A stretch of 64,000 nucleotides of DNA from Methylophaga sp. (lineage in GTDB: Bacteria > Pseudomonadota > Gammaproteobacteria > Nitrosococcales > Methylophagaceae). The position numbers and the translations under genes are program-made. Positions 20,108 through 30,695 of this stretch are shown here, piece after piece. The notes below the pieces were generated by a model. The model had not been told where the DNA came from and searched no databases. It worked only from the letters and a program-made list of their open reading frames with translations. Position 1 is the stretch's first letter. Each line of letters starts with the position of its first letter. The DNA is taken from contig NZ_VENF01000013.1 in the NCBI RefSeq assembly GCF_009711715.1, forward strand, positions 59,728 to 123,727, in the 5' to 3' direction.

Positions 20108-21262
20108 ATGACTTTTGAATTAATTGATACCTATACAGAAAGCGCTGTCATCAAAGTAATCGGTGTCGGCGGTGGCGGCGGTAACGCCTTGGAGCACATG
20201 GTGGTGAACCAGATTGAAGGGGTTGACTTCATCAGTGCCAATACCGATGCGCAGGCGTTGCGTAAAAGCTCTGCGACCACCCAGTTACAACTGGGTACTG
20301 ACATCACCAAAGGCCTGGGCGCCGGTGCCAACCCGGATGTCGGTCGGCAGGCAGCGCTGGAAGACCGTGAACGCATTATGGACGTGATCGATGGTGCCGA
20401 TATGGTATTCATCACCGCTGGTATGGGCGGTGGTACCGGTACCGGAGCAGCACCGGTGGTCGCTCAGGTTGCCAAGGAAATGGGCATTCTGACAGTGGCT
20501 GTGGTCACCAAACCGTTCCCGTTTGAGGGCGTCAAGCGGATGAAAATTGCGCAGGCAGGGATTGAGGAACTGGGTCAGCATGTGGATTCGCTGATCACCA
20601 TTCCTAACGAGAAACTGCTGAAAGTACTGGGCAAGGACATGACCCTGCTGAATGCTTTCAAAGCGGCGAATGATGTCCTGCTGGGTGCGGTTCAGGGTAT
20701 TGCCGAGCTGATTACCCGCGAAGGCATGATCAACGTCGACTTTGCCGACGTCCGTACCGTGATGTCAGAAATGGGCATGGCGATGATGGGAACCGGTCAT
20801 GCTTCCGGTGAAAACCGTGCCCGTGAAGCAGCCAAGCTGGCCGTATCCAGCCCGCTGCTGGAAGATGTCGATCTGGCCGGTGCCCGTGGCGTGCTGGTCA
20901 ACATCACTGCCGGTCTGGATATGAGTATCGGCGAGTTTGAAGAAGTCGGTAATACCGTTAAAGAATTTGCTTCTGATGACGCTACTGTCGTCGTCGGTAC
21001 GGTGATCGATCCGGATATGACTGACGAACTGCGGGTTACTGTTGTAGCGACAGGTCTGGGTGGTCAAAGAGTGACCGTCGCGAAAACACCTGAAGCAGAG
21101 TCACCGCAGATTGAGATCGTTAAAAAATCAGTAGAAATTGATTATGACGAACCGACAGTGATCCGTAAGGAAAAAGACAGCCAGCAGAAACAGGTGGCCA
21201 ACGGCGATGTCAACATGGACTATCTGGATATTCCGGCATTCCTGCGCCGCCAGGCTGACTGA
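20108..21262 (+). CDS. ftsZ: Cell division protein FtsZ
   Basis: Tubulin-like GTPase that forms the Z ring. 384 residues from the ATG at 20108, preceded by GGGGGAG at 20095-20101. The frame is open to a TTG at 20093, but that codon forms part of the ribosome binding site. The tubulin signature GGGTGTG, the N-terminal GVGGGGGNA loop and the C-terminal peptide [10 protein letters not shown], which binds FtsA and ZipA, are all present. Confidence 0.97.
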   Translation: MTFELIDTYTESAVIKVIGVGGGGGNALEHMVVNQIEGVDFISANTDAQALRKSSATTQLQLGTDITKGLGAGANPDVGRQAALEDRERIMDVIDGADMVFITAGMGGGTGTGAAPVVAQVAKEMGILTVAVVTKPFPFEGVKRMKIAQAGIEELGQHVDSLITIPNEKLLKVLGKDMTLLNAFKAANDVLLGAVQGIAELITREGMINVDFADVRTVMSEMGMAMMGTGHASGENRAREAAKLAVSSPLLEDVDLAGARGVLVNITAGLDMSIGEFEEVGNTVKEFASDDATVVVGTVIDPDMTDELRVTVVATGLGGQRVTVAKTPEAESPQIEIVKKSVEIDYDEPTVIRKEKDSQQKQVANGDVNMDYLDIPAFLRRQAD

Positions 21263-21347
21263 GTGTAAAATTCTGTAAAGTTGGCTGGTGAAGTTCTGCT
21301 TATGGTAATATTATTTGATCTGTAATTGTATAAGGGGGTAATGCACC

Positions 21348-22265
21348 GTGATAAAGCAACGAACATTAAAGAATGTGATTCGTGCCACCGGTGTCGGTCT
21401 ACATAGCGGCGAGATGGTTTATCTCACCCTGCGGCCGGCTGCCCCCAATACGGGTATTATTTTCCGCAGGGTCGACCTCGACCCGGTGGTCGAAATTCAG
21501 GCCAAGGCCGAAAACGTGGGTGAAACGTCATTGTCGACAACATTGATCGAGCATGGTCAACGCGTGTCGACAGTCGAACACCTGCTGTCAGCCTTTGCCG
21601 GTTTGGGTATCGATAATGCCTATATCGATCTGAATGCGCCTGAAGTACCGATCATGGATGGCAGTGCCGGACCTTTCGTGTTCCTGGTACAGTCAGCCGG
21701 CATCGAAGAGCAGAACGTCGCCAAGCAGTTTATCCGTATCAAAAAGCCGGTGGTGCTTGAGGATGGTGATAAGTGGGCCAAGTTTGAACCCTTTGACGGA
21801 TTCAAGGTCTCGTTCACCATTGATTTCGAGCATCCTGCCTTTACCGGACGACCGCAACAGGTTGATGTTGACTTCTCCTCCACATCGTTTGTCCGTGAAG
21901 TCAGTCGTGCCCGTACCTTCGGTTTTATGAAAGATATCGAAAAACTGCGTGAGAATAATCTGGCGCTGGGTGGCAGCATGGATAATGCGATTGTCGTCGA
22001 TGATTACCGGGTCCTCAATGAAGACGGCCTGCGTTACGAAGACGAGTTTGTCCGCCATAAAGTGCTGGATGCCATCGGTGACTTGTATCTGCTGGGCCAC
22101 AGCCTGATCGGGGCTTTCAGCGGTTATAAATCCGGCCACGAAGTCAACAACAAACTGTTACGCAAACTGATCGCGCAGGAAGATGCCTGGGAACTGGTCA
22201 GCTTCGAAGACGACAAAGATGCCCCCATTCTTTTCAGTCGTCCTGCAGCCTCGCTGACCAGTTAG
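21348..22265 (+). CDS. lpxC: UDP-3-O-acyl-N-acetylglucosamine deacetylase LpxC
   Basis: Zinc amidase that catalyses the first committed step of lipid A synthesis. 305 residues. The start is GTG after GGGGG; the ATG a few bases upstream is in another frame. Zinc-binding motifs are HLLSAFAG near residue 78 and HKVLDAIGD near 238; [18 protein letters not shown] carries the catalytic His. It follows ftsZ after an 85-base AT-rich gap, the standard end of the cluster. Confidence 0.97.
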   Translation: MIKQRTLKNVIRATGVGLHSGEMVYLTLRPAAPNTGIIFRRVDLDPVVEIQAKAENVGETSLSTTLIEHGQRVSTVEHLLSAFAGLGIDNAYIDLNAPEVPIMDGSAGPFVFLVQSAGIEEQNVAKQFIRIKKPVVLEDGDKWAKFEPFDGFKVSFTIDFEHPAFTGRPQQVDVDFSSTSFVREVSRARTFGFMKDIEKLRENNLALGGSMDNAIVVDDYRVLNEDGLRYEDEFVRHKVLDAIGDLYLLGHSLIGAFSGYKSGHEVNNKLLRKLIAQEDAWELVSFEDDKDAPILFSRPAASLTS

Positions 22266-22267
22266 GC

Positions 22268-22708
22268 TTAGTCTGACTGACGCTTTGCCAGTTTGCTGAG
22301 GGCCGTTTTCAATGGACCGTCCTCGATATCAGCAGCGGTGCTTTCAATAAGTGCCGCTGTTTTTGTAGATAAATGGATATTATTTTCGCTGTCTGGTCGG
22401 CTGATGTTTGTCAGCGGCCGGACTTTGACTTCCAGCCGGCTGACTGGCTCGGGTAAATGTGCAGACAGTGCCTTGCAGACTTGCGGGGCCTGGAAGCGCA
22501 GCAGGCTGGCAAAGGCAGCTTTGTCAGTATGCACAATCACTCTATCGGCGCTGATGTTTGCAAGCCGACAGTGATTAACGAATTGTAAGGGCAGGCTTTT
22601 CTGCAAAATGATGTTAAGCTTGTCCAGTTGTCGAGCGCGTGCAGCCAACCATTTGAAATGGCTGTTCTGTTTGTAAACTTGTTGTAGACGCTCGGGTTTT
22701 TGAGACAT
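22268..22708 (-). CDS. dciA: DUF721 protein, DciA-like replicative helicase loader
   Basis: 146 residues with the N-terminal half of the DUF721 family (LDKLNIILQKSLP, then CRLANISADRVIVHTDKAAFASLLRF is recognisable in parts) and a polar C terminus. DciA proteins load the DnaB helicase in bacteria that lack DnaC. The position between lpxC and secA is the same as in Pseudomonas. It converges on lpxC with 2 bases between the stops and is divergent from the M23 gene with only 28 bases between starts. Confidence 0.8.
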   Translation of the reverse strand: MSQKPERLQQVYKQNSHFKWLAARARQLDKLNIILQKSLPLQFVNHCRLANISADRVIVHTDKAAFASLLRFQAPQVCKALSAHLPEPVSRLEVKVRPLTNISRPDSENNIHLSTKTAALIESTAADIEDGPLKTALSKLAKRQSD

Positions 22709-22736
22709 GATTAATTATCACTGAGAAAGGATAAAA

Positions 22737-23654
22737 ATGCAGGTTATCATTATATCCTCAAACAGTAAGACACATAAGCACTGGCACCTGACGCGATCGA
22801 AGCTGCTGGTGCTGGCAACCGTAATGGTGGGCCTGGTCAGCATCAGCAGCTACAGTTTTGCAAACTGGCTGCACAACAATGCCAAACCCGCCCAGTTCAA
22901 GCCGGCCCCCACTTCCTCTCTCAGTTCTTCAAACAGTTTGACCCCCTCGGATAATGAAACCCAGACCGCCAATCAGGATGAGTCTGTCACCAATTTTTAT
23001 GCCCAACAACTGGGTGGTTTACAAGCCGAAACCATTCGTCTGCGGATGTTCAGTGAACGTCTGGCTGAAATTGCCGGATTTGACAGTGCGGCTTTCTCTC
23101 TGGATGAGCATCCCTCACTGGGAGGGATTGATCAGGAGGGTACACCTCTCAGCAGCGAAGCACTGGATCGCGGTATAGCTCAGCTCTCCGACGAACTACG
23201 TAGCCAGGAAGAAGCGCTTGCTGCGCTTGAACAATACCTGCTTACAGAAGACACCATTGCTGCCAGTATTCCGACCGGTAAACCGGTGGAAGACGGCTGG
23301 GTATCTTCCTTCTATGGCTACCGTATTGATCCTTTTAACGGCAAAAAAACCTTTCACGAAGGCCTCGATATTGCCGCGAAAAGTGGCAGTAATGTCCAGG
23401 TTGTGGCTGATGGCATCGTGACCTGGGTGGGGGAACGTGGCGGCTATGGCGGTCTGGTAGAAGTTGATCACGGTAATGGCTATGTCACCCGCTATGCCCA
23501 CAATAAAACCATCAAGGTTAAAAAAGGCGATCGTGTCAACAAAGGCGAAACCCTGGCTTTGATGGGCTCGACCGGCCGCTCTACCGGACCACACGTGCAC
23601 TTTGAAGTCCTCCGCGACGGTCAGCACGTTAATCCGTATAACTTCATCAAATAA
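22737..23654 (+). CDS. M23-family (LytM) peptidase, membrane-anchored
   Basis: 305 residues. A basic N terminus and one helix (about 22-42) anchor the protein facing the periplasm; a Ser/Thr-rich linker and a helical segment (about 85-170) lead to the LytM domain (about 195-300). Zinc and catalytic residues are complete: His207, Asp211, His255 and the H-x-H pair His286/His288. It is therefore a probable active endopeptidase of peptidoglycan rather than a degenerate activator. Start has GAAAGGA upstream. Same location as in pseudomonads, next to secA. Confidence 0.88.
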   Translation: MQVIIISSNSKTHKHWHLTRSKLLVLATVMVGLVSISSYSFANWLHNNAKPAQFKPAPTSSLSSSNSLTPSDNETQTANQDESVTNFYAQQLGGLQAETIRLRMFSERLAEIAGFDSAAFSLDEHPSLGGIDQEGTPLSSEALDRGIAQLSDELRSQEEALAALEQYLLTEDTIAASIPTGKPVEDGWVSSFYGYRIDPFNGKKTFHEGLDIAAKSGSNVQVVADGIVTWVGERGGYGGLVEVDHGNGYVTRYAHNKTIKVKKGDRVNKGETLALMGSTGRSTGPHVHFEVLRDGQHVNPYNFIK

Positions 23655-23675
23655 CGCTGCTCCCCTTGTATTCAC

Positions 23676-23736
23676 TGGAGCACGGCTCCATCTGGATTGA
23701 TTAGACTTCAATCTGTCAACGGGTCCGCGCTATAAT
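23676..23736 (+). promoter_or_regulatory. Likely secA promoter and preceding hairpin
   Basis: A consensus TATAAT at 23731-23736 lies 60 bases before secA; the -35 region (TCAATC or TTCAAT at 17-18 bases) is weak. Upstream, TGGAGC-ACG-GCTCCA (23676-23690) is a short hairpin after the M23 gene without a proper T-run, so any termination there is probably inefficient. Confidence 0.4.
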
Positions 23737-23796
23737 CACGCGATTTAGGGTTCATTTCCGGTGTTCGCGCCGTAACAACACAAACAAGGCGAAATC

Positions 23797-26520
23797 ATGG
23801 TAAGCAAGTTTTTCAGCAAGATATTTGGCAGTCGCAACGAGCGGGTTCTGAAAAAGCTCCGCAAGGTTGTCGATGAAATAGCCGTGTTGGAAGCCGATAT
23901 CGAAAAACTCGATGATGATGCACTTAAAGCCAAAACCGCAGAGTTTCGCCAGCAGCTGAACGACGGTAAGAGTCTGGATGATATCCTGCCGGAAGCCTTC
24001 GCGGTTGTCCGTGAAGCCAGTAAACGTGTGCTGGGTATGCGCCATTTCGACGTCCAGATGATTGGCGGTATGGTGCTCAACGACGGCAGGATTGCCGAGA
24101 TGAAAACCGGTGAAGGTAAAACGCTGGTGGCGACGCTGGCGGTTTATCTGAATGCGCTTCCCGGCGAAGGCGTTCACGTCATTACCGTGAATGATTACCT
24201 GGCACGCCGTGACGCCAACTGGATGAGCAAGCTGTATGGCTTTCTTGGTCTGACGACCGGCGTGATTGTCTCCGGTCTCAGCAGCGAGCAGCGCCGCGAA
24301 GCCTATGCTTGTGATATCACCTACGGCACCAATAATGAATTCGGTTTTGATTATCTGCGCGACAATATGGCTTTCCGTATCGAGGAAAAAGTTCAGCGCG
24401 GACTCAATTTTGCCGTTATCGACGAGGTCGACTCGATTCTGATTGATGAGGCACGGACACCGCTGATTATTTCCGGTCCCGCGGAAGACAGTTCCGAGCT
24501 TTATCAGCAGATCAACACGCTGATTCCCAACCTGGACAGACAGGAAGGGGAAGGTGAGGAAGTCACCAAGCCCGGTGACTACACCGTTGATGAAAAGAAC
24601 AAACAGGTTCACTTCACAGAAGCCGGTCACGAAAAAATTGAAAAGCTGCTGACTGAAGCCGGTTTGCTGGCAGATGACGCCAGTCTCTACGATGCGGCCA
24701 ATATCGGTCTGATGCACCATGTCACTGCCGCTTTACGGGCCCATGTTCTGTTCCAGCGCGATGTTGACTATATGGTGCAGGATAATCAGATTGTTATCGT
24801 TGATGAATTCACCGGTCGCAGCATGCCTGGTCGTCGCTGGTCTGAAGGCCTGCATCAGGCGGTAGAGGCCAAAGAAGGCGTCAGGATTCAGAACGAAAAC
24901 CAGACCCTGGCTTCGATTACTTTCCAGAATTATTTCCGTCTCTACAATAAGCTCTCCGGGATGACCGGTACGGCTGATACCGAAGCCTTCGAGCTGAACT
25001 CCATTTACGGTCTTGAAGTGGTGGTTATTCCGACCCACAAAGAGATGCAGCGTAAGGATGAGGCGGATCGTATTTACCTGACCGGCAAGGAGAAGTTCCA
25101 GGCAATTCTGGAAGATATTCAGGACTGTCAGAAACGCGAACAGCCGGTGCTGGTCGGTACTGCATCAATTGAAAGCTCAGAGCTCCTGTCAGGCTTGTTG
25201 AATAAAGCTAAAATTAAACACGAAGTACTGAATGCCAAGTTCCACGAAAAAGAAGCTCAAATCATTGCCAACGCGGGTCGCCCGGGCGCAGTAACCATTG
25301 CTACCAATATGGCTGGCCGGGGTACCGATATTGTGCTGGGTGGCAGTCTGGAAGCTGAGCTTGAAGACCTGCCTGAAGACGCCAGTGAGGAAACCAAGGA
25401 AAAAATCCGGGCTGACTGGAAGAATCGTCATGACAAAGTGCTCGCTGCAGGTGGTTTGCATATCATCGGCACCGAGCGTCATGAATCCCGCCGTATCGAT
25501 AACCAGCTGCGCGGTCGCTCCGGTCGTCAGGGTGATCCGGGGTCAACCCGTTTCTATCTGTCACTGGAAGATAACCTGATGCGTATTTTCGCCTCTGAGC
25601 GAATGGCCGGCCTGATGCAGAAACTGGGTATGGAAGAGGGCGAAGCCATCGAACATCCCTGGGTGACGCGTGCTATCGAAAATGCCCAGCGTAAGGTCGA
25701 GGGTCATAACTTTGATATTCGTAAACAACTGCTGGAATTCGATGATGTGGCCAATGACCAGCGGAAAGTGGTTTATGAGCAGCGCAATGAATTGATGGCA
25801 GCGGAAGATGTGTCGGAAACCATCGCCTCAATGCGCGACACCGTTATCAACGACACCATCAGCATTTATATCCCGCCCAACAGTATCGATGAACAATGGG
25901 ATGTGTCAGGTCTTGAACAGGCGCTGCGTGATGAATATGCGCTGGAACTCGACATCAGTGATTGGCTGGAAAATGATGATAGCCTGCACGAGGAAAGCCT
26001 GCGCGAACGTATTCTGGAAGAGGCTGAAAAAGCCTATAAGGCGAAAGAAGAGACTGTCGGTGAAGAGCTGATGCGCCACTTCGAGAAAGCAGTGATGCTT
26101 CAGACGCTGGATAGCCAGTGGAAAGAACACCTGGCGCAGATGGACTATCTGCGTACCGGTATCAATCTGCGGGGTTATGCACAGAAAGATCCCAAGCAGG
26201 AATATAAGCGTGAGTCTTTCAGCCTGTTCACCACCATGCTCGATAATATTAAACACGAAGTGATTCGAGTCATCTCGCGGGTTCAGGTGCGGGCGCCGGA
26301 AGATGTTGATGCCGTCGATCAGCAGCGCCGTCAGAGTGGCGATGTGCAGTATCAGCACGATGATGCCCAGAAAATGGGACAGCAAGAAGCTGAAGCCGAG
26401 TCTGAAACACCTCAGGCCTCACAACCTTATACCCGTGACGGCAGCAAAGTCGGTCGTAATGATCCCTGTCCCTGTGGCAGCGGTAAAAAATTCAAACACT
26501 GTCACGGAGCCATCAATTAA
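23797..26520 (+). CDS. secA: Preprotein translocase ATPase SecA
   Basis: Motor that drives unfolded proteins through SecYEG. 907 residues, close to E. coli (901). Visible are the Walker A region [13 protein letters not shown], the DEAD-like [16 protein letters not shown], the NMAGRGTDI motif of the second helicase domain and the [17 protein letters not shown] arginine-finger region. The C-terminal zinc motif uses Cys891, Cys893, Cys902 and His903. Its TAA overlaps the argJ ATG by one base. Confidence 0.98.
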   Translation: MVSKFFSKIFGSRNERVLKKLRKVVDEIAVLEADIEKLDDDALKAKTAEFRQQLNDGKSLDDILPEAFAVVREASKRVLGMRHFDVQMIGGMVLNDGRIAEMKTGEGKTLVATLAVYLNALPGEGVHVITVNDYLARRDANWMSKLYGFLGLTTGVIVSGLSSEQRREAYACDITYGTNNEFGFDYLRDNMAFRIEEKVQRGLNFAVIDEVDSILIDEARTPLIISGPAEDSSELYQQINTLIPNLDRQEGEGEEVTKPGDYTVDEKNKQVHFTEAGHEKIEKLLTEAGLLADDASLYDAANIGLMHHVTAALRAHVLFQRDVDYMVQDNQIVIVDEFTGRSMPGRRWSEGLHQAVEAKEGVRIQNENQTLASITFQNYFRLYNKLSGMTGTADTEAFELNSIYGLEVVVIPTHKEMQRKDEADRIYLTGKEKFQAILEDIQDCQKREQPVLVGTASIESSELLSGLLNKAKIKHEVLNAKFHEKEAQIIANAGRPGAVTIATNMAGRGTDIVLGGSLEAELEDLPEDASEETKEKIRADWKNRHDKVLAAGGLHIIGTERHESRRIDNQLRGRSGRQGDPGSTRFYLSLEDNLMRIFASERMAGLMQKLGMEEGEAIEHPWVTRAIENAQRKVEGHNFDIRKQLLEFDDVANDQRKVVYEQRNELMAAEDVSETIASMRDTVINDTISIYIPPNSIDEQWDVSGLEQALRDEYALELDISDWLENDDSLHEESLRERILEEAEKAYKAKEETVGEELMRHFEKAVMLQTLDSQWKEHLAQMDYLRTGINLRGYAQKDPKQEYKRESFSLFTTMLDNIKHEVIRVISRVQVRAPEDVDAVDQQRRQSGDVQYQHDDAQKMGQQEAEAESETPQASQPYTRDGSKVGRNDPCPCGSGKKFKHCHGAIN

Positions 26521-27746
26521 TGGCAGTTAATCTGACTGCACCGACAGCTGAAGATTTGTTGCCGGTAGCCGGTATTCGACTGGCGACTGCCAGTGCCGGG
26601 ATTAAAAAGCCCGGCCGTCAGGATGTGGTACTGATTGAGCTGGCTGAAGGTAGTGAAACGGCTGCCGTTTATACCCGTAATGCTTTTTGTGCTGCACCGG
26701 TCATATTGGCAAGGCAGAATCAGAAACATACTGCCAGTCGTTACCTGCTGATTAATTCCGGCAATGCCAATGCCGGTACGGGTGAAACGGGAATGCGGGC
26801 AGCCAGGCAATGCTGCCAGTCGCTGGCGGATTTGGCCGGTGTTGATGCGACTGCTGTGCTGCCGTTTTCAACCGGAGTTATCGGCCAGCCACTACCGGTC
26901 GACAAGATAACGGCTGTGTTGCCTGAAGCGATGCAATCACTGGCTGAAGACAACTGGTTGCAGGCCGCTCAGGCGATCATGACCACCGACACGGTAGCCA
27001 AAGCCAAGTCAATGCAACTGACGCTGGCTGGCAAGACGGTGATCATCACCGGTATGTCCAAGGGTTCCGGCATGATTCGGCCTGATATGGCGACCATGCT
27101 GGCCTATATCACCACCGATGCTGCAGTCAGTCACGCTGTTTTGACCACCATGCTGCATAAAGCGATGAACCAGTCATTTAACCGTATCACCGTCGATGGG
27201 GATACGTCGACCAATGATGCCTGTGTCCTGGTCGCTACCGGACAAGCCGCTAACAAAACCATTGACAGTATTACCAGCGAAGAAGGTGAGCGTTTACTGA
27301 CTGCACTGACCGAGATCTGCCGCTATCTGGCACAGGCCGTCGTGCGCGATGGTGAGGGTGCGACCAAGTTTATCTCAATCTACATAAAACAGGGCAAGAG
27401 TCAGGAAGAGTGCCGCATGGCAGCTTATGCCATTGCCCACTCACCTCTGGTTAAAACCGCCTTGTTTGCTTCCGATCCTAACTGGGGACGGATTCTGGCT
27501 GCCGTTGGCCGTAGCGGGATTGAAGGGCTTGATGTCAGTACGGTGACCATTAATATCGGCGATGTCTGCATCGTTGACCAGGGCCAGCCTGCCGCTGATT
27601 ACACTGAAGAAAAAGGCCAGGCGGTGATGAACGAAGCTGAAATCGATATTACGGTCTGGCTGGGGCGTGGTCAGGCAGAAGATATGGTCTGGACCTGCGA
27701 TTTTTCCTACGACTACGTCAAAATCAACGCTGAATACCGCACCTGA
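26520..27746 (+). CDS. argJ: Bifunctional ornithine acetyltransferase/N-acetylglutamate synthase
   Basis: Transfers acetyl groups in the cyclic arginine pathway. 408 residues. The precursor self-cleaves at the ATML site (residues 191-194), leaving Thr192 as nucleophile; KGSGMIRPDM precedes it. The C-terminal part contains FASDPNWGRILAA. Start and secA stop share one base (TAATG), so expression is coupled to secA although the functions are unrelated; the secA-argJ adjacency also occurs in pseudomonads. Confidence 0.96.
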   Translation: MAVNLTAPTAEDLLPVAGIRLATASAGIKKPGRQDVVLIELAEGSETAAVYTRNAFCAAPVILARQNQKHTASRYLLINSGNANAGTGETGMRAARQCCQSLADLAGVDATAVLPFSTGVIGQPLPVDKITAVLPEAMQSLAEDNWLQAAQAIMTTDTVAKAKSMQLTLAGKTVIITGMSKGSGMIRPDMATMLAYITTDAAVSHAVLTTMLHKAMNQSFNRITVDGDTSTNDACVLVATGQAANKTIDSITSEEGERLLTALTEICRYLAQAVVRDGEGATKFISIYIKQGKSQEECRMAAYAIAHSPLVKTALFASDPNWGRILAAVGRSGIEGLDVSTVTINIGDVCIVDQGQPAADYTEEKGQAVMNEAEIDITVWLGRGQAEDMVWTCDFSYDYVKINAEYRT

Positions 27747-27752
27747 TCAGTC

Positions 27753-28802
27753 ATGTCTGAACCTAGAATCACCACCCTGAGCGAGTTTCTGCATCACAGC
27801 GGTGCGAAATACCGGGTATTCGATATGGGCCGGCGGGTAAGCAAACTCAGCCCGGATCAGTTCGTCAGCTTTGAATGGGCACAAAAGCCTTATCCTCTGC
27901 CGTTTCAGCGCAGCGCTTTGTTTGGTGTGATTTTCTGGCATCCTGATAAAGCCGATAAGCATTATGTCTGGTTCCTGAAATTTCCGCTTGATGAACAGGG
28001 ACTGTTGCTGCAGTCGGCTCGTGACGAATTTCTGGTGATGCTGCTCGAACGTGTCGGTGAATGCATGCTGGCGGCGGCCGATGGTAAACAGATCGAAGGT
28101 GCTTTGAAAGATAGCCCTTATACCTTCACCCCGCGAGAAGACAAGATGGCGGCATTTAATGCCCATGCGACCAGGAGTCTGGCTTTGAAGCCGTCTTCTT
28201 TTTATGCCGAAGCTTACGCCTATTTCACAGGTAAGAGACCGTTGGACAGCTGGGACAAGCTGGGCATGCAGGGCGTTGCCGATGTCGCAGTGCGACTGGA
28301 TGATAATCAGGAAACGCTGGGACTCATCGAGACTCTGCCACGAATCCCCTATGAACCGTTTAACGTGCTCAGCACCTTTCTGGAGAATGCAGAGCCGGCA
28401 GCCGGAATTGTCGAAGTGCTGTCTCAGCGCGTTGATGTTCAGCTGGAGAAAAAGCAGCCGGATATCAGTATGATTTGCGCCTGTCTGCGTGCCGCATCCA
28501 ACAGTCCGGCAAGAGGTCTGGTCGATCAGATGGTCAAGCACGTTCTCAAGCACCCGTGCAGCCAGCATGTCGAAGTGCTGGCGGTGCTGAGCGGACGTTG
28601 CTGGCGATCGCTGCAGCAGAACACACTCTGCCAGCTTTACATGGAGCAGCTGGCCCATAATAGTGCCGGCTACGAGGCCTTCAGCCAGTTACTGGCTGAT
28701 CTGGTGTTCGTGCCGGGCATGCGTGAGCCGGTCATGCAGGCTTTGCGTCATCCCGAACGTTCCAAAAAGCTGTCTCAGTTTGTCGGCAAGATGTTCGGCT
28801 GA
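27753..28802 (+). CDS. DUF3549 family protein
   Basis: 349 residues, predicted soluble, no signal peptide. The N terminus (TLSEFLHHSGAKYRVFDMGR) and the PFQRSALFGVIFWHP stretch match the DUF3549 family as I know it; the C-terminal half is a run of amphipathic helices. No catalytic motif is visible and I know no established function. It follows argJ by 6 bases in the same direction and ends one base from a convergent gene. Confidence 0.8.
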   Translation: MSEPRITTLSEFLHHSGAKYRVFDMGRRVSKLSPDQFVSFEWAQKPYPLPFQRSALFGVIFWHPDKADKHYVWFLKFPLDEQGLLLQSARDEFLVMLLERVGECMLAAADGKQIEGALKDSPYTFTPREDKMAAFNAHATRSLALKPSSFYAEAYAYFTGKRPLDSWDKLGMQGVADVAVRLDDNQETLGLIETLPRIPYEPFNVLSTFLENAEPAAGIVEVLSQRVDVQLEKKQPDISMICACLRAASNSPARGLVDQMVKHVLKHPCSQHVEVLAVLSGRCWRSLQQNTLCQLYMEQLAHNSAGYEAFSQLLADLVFVPGMREPVMQALRHPERSKKLSQFVGKMFG

Positions 28803-29357
28803 TCAGTCGAGATTCTTTTCGACGATACCCGTGTCGATACCATCAATGGTTTTCTGATTGCTTCGCCGCCAGTATTCCCTGATTCCGACCTCACCCTGCT
28901 TTTCTGCCCAGTTATTGAGCTGTTCACGCTCACCGGCAAAATCGAATAAAGGAACGGCCATACCGCAGGAGGTCTGCACCAAATCAATGTTCAGATCAAA
29001 AATCTGACGGGCACCGGGCAGGGGATCAAACAAGGGAAATAGACCTTGCCAGTCCGGATCTTTCTGGTGAATCACCCGGGCTGTGCCATAGATCCGCAGT
29101 ATCATCGGTTTGCCTTTGAAGGAGGCAAACATCAATGTCATGCGGGGGTTCTGCTGCACATGGGCCGCGGTCTCATTACCGCTACCGGTTACATTGAGCC
29201 AGATAATTCGCCGGTCATTCATTACCCGCAATGAATCCATTCCCTTGGGCGAGATATTAACGCGGCTGTCTTCGGTCGCGGTACCGACAAAAAACAGATG
29301 CTGTTCGTAAATAAATTGAATCAGGCGGTCTGATAATGAATGGAATCTTTGTCCCAT
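28803..29357 (-). CDS. Pyridoxamine 5'-phosphate oxidase-like flavin-binding protein
   Basis: 184 residues with a split-barrel FMN-binding fold: FFVGTATEDSRVNISPKGMDSLRV and VTGSGNETAAHVQQNPRMTLMF (given here in shortened form) are the typical N-terminal strands. Such proteins often bind FMN, F420 or haem and act as reductases or oxidases; the substrate cannot be told. A good AGGA site precedes the ATG. It lies 12 bases downstream of def and may share its transcript. Confidence 0.82.
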   Translation of the reverse strand: MGQRFHSLSDRLIQFIYEQHLFFVGTATEDSRVNISPKGMDSLRVMNDRRIIWLNVTGSGNETAAHVQQNPRMTLMFASFKGKPMILRIYGTARVIHQKDPDWQGLFPLFDPLPGARQIFDLNIDLVQTSCGMAVPLFDFAGEREQLNNWAEKQGEVGIREYWRRSNQKTIDGIDTGIVEKNLD

Positions 29358-29369
29358 CTGCTTTTCCTG

Positions 29370-29906
29370 TTAGTCAGGCTGCCTGGCAACACGAGTTTGC
29401 CATTCCTGCTCCATCATCAGTTCCAGCGTGGATTCGACCCGGTCAATAAACACCCGGCCTTCAGTGTGATCGAGCTCATGCTGGAAGACCCGTGCCAGAA
29501 AGCCTTCATAGCGGATTTCCACCGTCTCACCATCACGGGTGAGATAACGTACATCTATCCAATCATAACGTGGCACAAGGCCACGGATACCCGGCAGGCT
29601 CAGACAGCCTTCCCAGTCCTTAGTGACGCTATCGGCATGAGCCAGAATTTCCGGGTTGATGACTACAAAAGGCGGTACATCCGGTGCGTAGGGATAACGG
29701 GCATTGGCATGCGATGACAGAATAAAAAAGCGGCGGCTGATGCCGACCTGCGGTGCAGCAATGCCCATCCCGCCTTTGTCGATAACAAAGGAAAGCAGTT
29801 GATCCAGTTGCGCCTGAAAGGCGGGATCATTAACGTCAGCCACTGGTTCGGCTGACTGCCTCAACAGCGGGTGACCCAACTGGTGAATATGAAAATCAGC
29901 GTTCAT
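29370..29906 (-). CDS. def: Peptide deformylase
   Basis: Metalloenzyme that removes the formyl group from nascent proteins. 178 residues. All three motifs are intact: GMGIAAPQVG (46-55), EGCLS (99-103) with metal ligand Cys101, and HELDH (143-147) with two histidine ligands and catalytic Glu144. It is not next to fmt, as most primary def genes are, so it may be a second deformylase. The start overlaps the stop of the oxygenase gene upstream by 4 bases. Confidence 0.93.
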   Translation of the reverse strand: MNADFHIHQLGHPLLRQSAEPVADVNDPAFQAQLDQLLSFVIDKGGMGIAAPQVGISRRFFILSSHANARYPYAPDVPPFVVINPEILAHADSVTKDWEGCLSLPGIRGLVPRYDWIDVRYLTRDGETVEIRYEGFLARVFQHELDHTEGRVFIDRVESTLELMMEQEWQTRVARQPD

Positions 29907-30541
29907 ATCGTCGGGGCTTGCAGGGGATCCTGTAATCTAAACCATCCTGCAATACTGTAACGGTCACGCATTGATTTGACTACTTCATGTGGGAATTGCT
30001 CACTGAGAAAAATCACAAATGTGCCGAAATTGGGATTGACCGTTGCAATCACTTCATCAGAACCCGGTGCGTAAATCAGTAACTGGCCGCCATCTTCTGA
30101 CTGCCAGTCGGGATTCAGATAGAGCACGGTGGTCAGCACCCGGTTTGACTGGCCTTTAAAAGCATCAAGATGCTTTTTATAAAAGGCGCCAGGCGCATAG
30201 TGTGCATAGTGTGACTCGTAATCGAACAGGCCCATAAACAGGCGACGGTTCATTGCCAGACGAAATTCAGCCATCTGATCAATATAGGCGCGGTCTGTCG
30301 GGTGATCTTCAGCCAGCCAGCGGGTCTGGTCACGGCGAACGCTGTTGTTTAACTGAAATTCCAGATCGCGGCCAATACCAGCACGCTGAAAATCAGTCTC
30401 ATCCAGTCTGGCGACACGGCGATGCAGCGCGATATTGAGTTCTGCAGGCAACAGTTGCGGTAAAACACAATAACCTTCGTCTGCCAGTGCATCAGCAATC
30501 AGATCATAGGTGGATTCAAAAGGTTGAACGAGCGCTTTCAA
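29903..30541 (-). CDS. 2-oxoglutarate/Fe(II)-dependent oxygenase, prolyl-hydroxylase-like
   Basis: 212 residues. The double-stranded beta-helix core has the iron triad His124-x-Asp126 and His185, and Arg194 is well placed to bind 2-oxoglutarate. The YAPGAFYKKHLDAF and YLNPDW segments resemble the bacterial prolyl 4-hydroxylase group, some of which modify translation factors; the substrate here is unknown. The start is TTG, with GGAG 9 bases upstream. Overlap with def suggests a shared role around nascent proteins or ribosomes, which is inference. Confidence 0.8.
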   Translation of the reverse strand: MKALVQPFESTYDLIADALADEGYCVLPQLLPAELNIALHRRVARLDETDFQRAGIGRDLEFQLNNSVRRDQTRWLAEDHPTDRAYIDQMAEFRLAMNRRLFMGLFDYESHYAHYAPGAFYKKHLDAFKGQSNRVLTTVLYLNPDWQSEDGGQLLIYAPGSDEVIATVNPNFGTFVIFLSEQFPHEVVKSMRDRYSIAGWFRLQDPLQAPTI

Positions 30542-30695
30542 TCATGGGATCTCCATACAAACCTGCCGGCAGAAATTAAGCCGGACACCGTTTTCTGCCC
30601 AGACGCAGCGCCTGAAAAAGATGGGCAGCATGACATAAGGTGCGAGTTTGAACGGGCGCTAAAAATAGCACATTTTGTTGATTTGTGTGGACTTT

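Noticed and set aside
23752..24720. Open frame of 322 codons on the minus strand
   Set aside because: Antisense to the conserved first third of secA; composition reflects the complementary codons.
27747..28658. Open frame of 303 codons on the minus strand
   Set aside because: Antisense to the DUF3549 gene, which has proper start, spacing to argJ and recognised family sequence.
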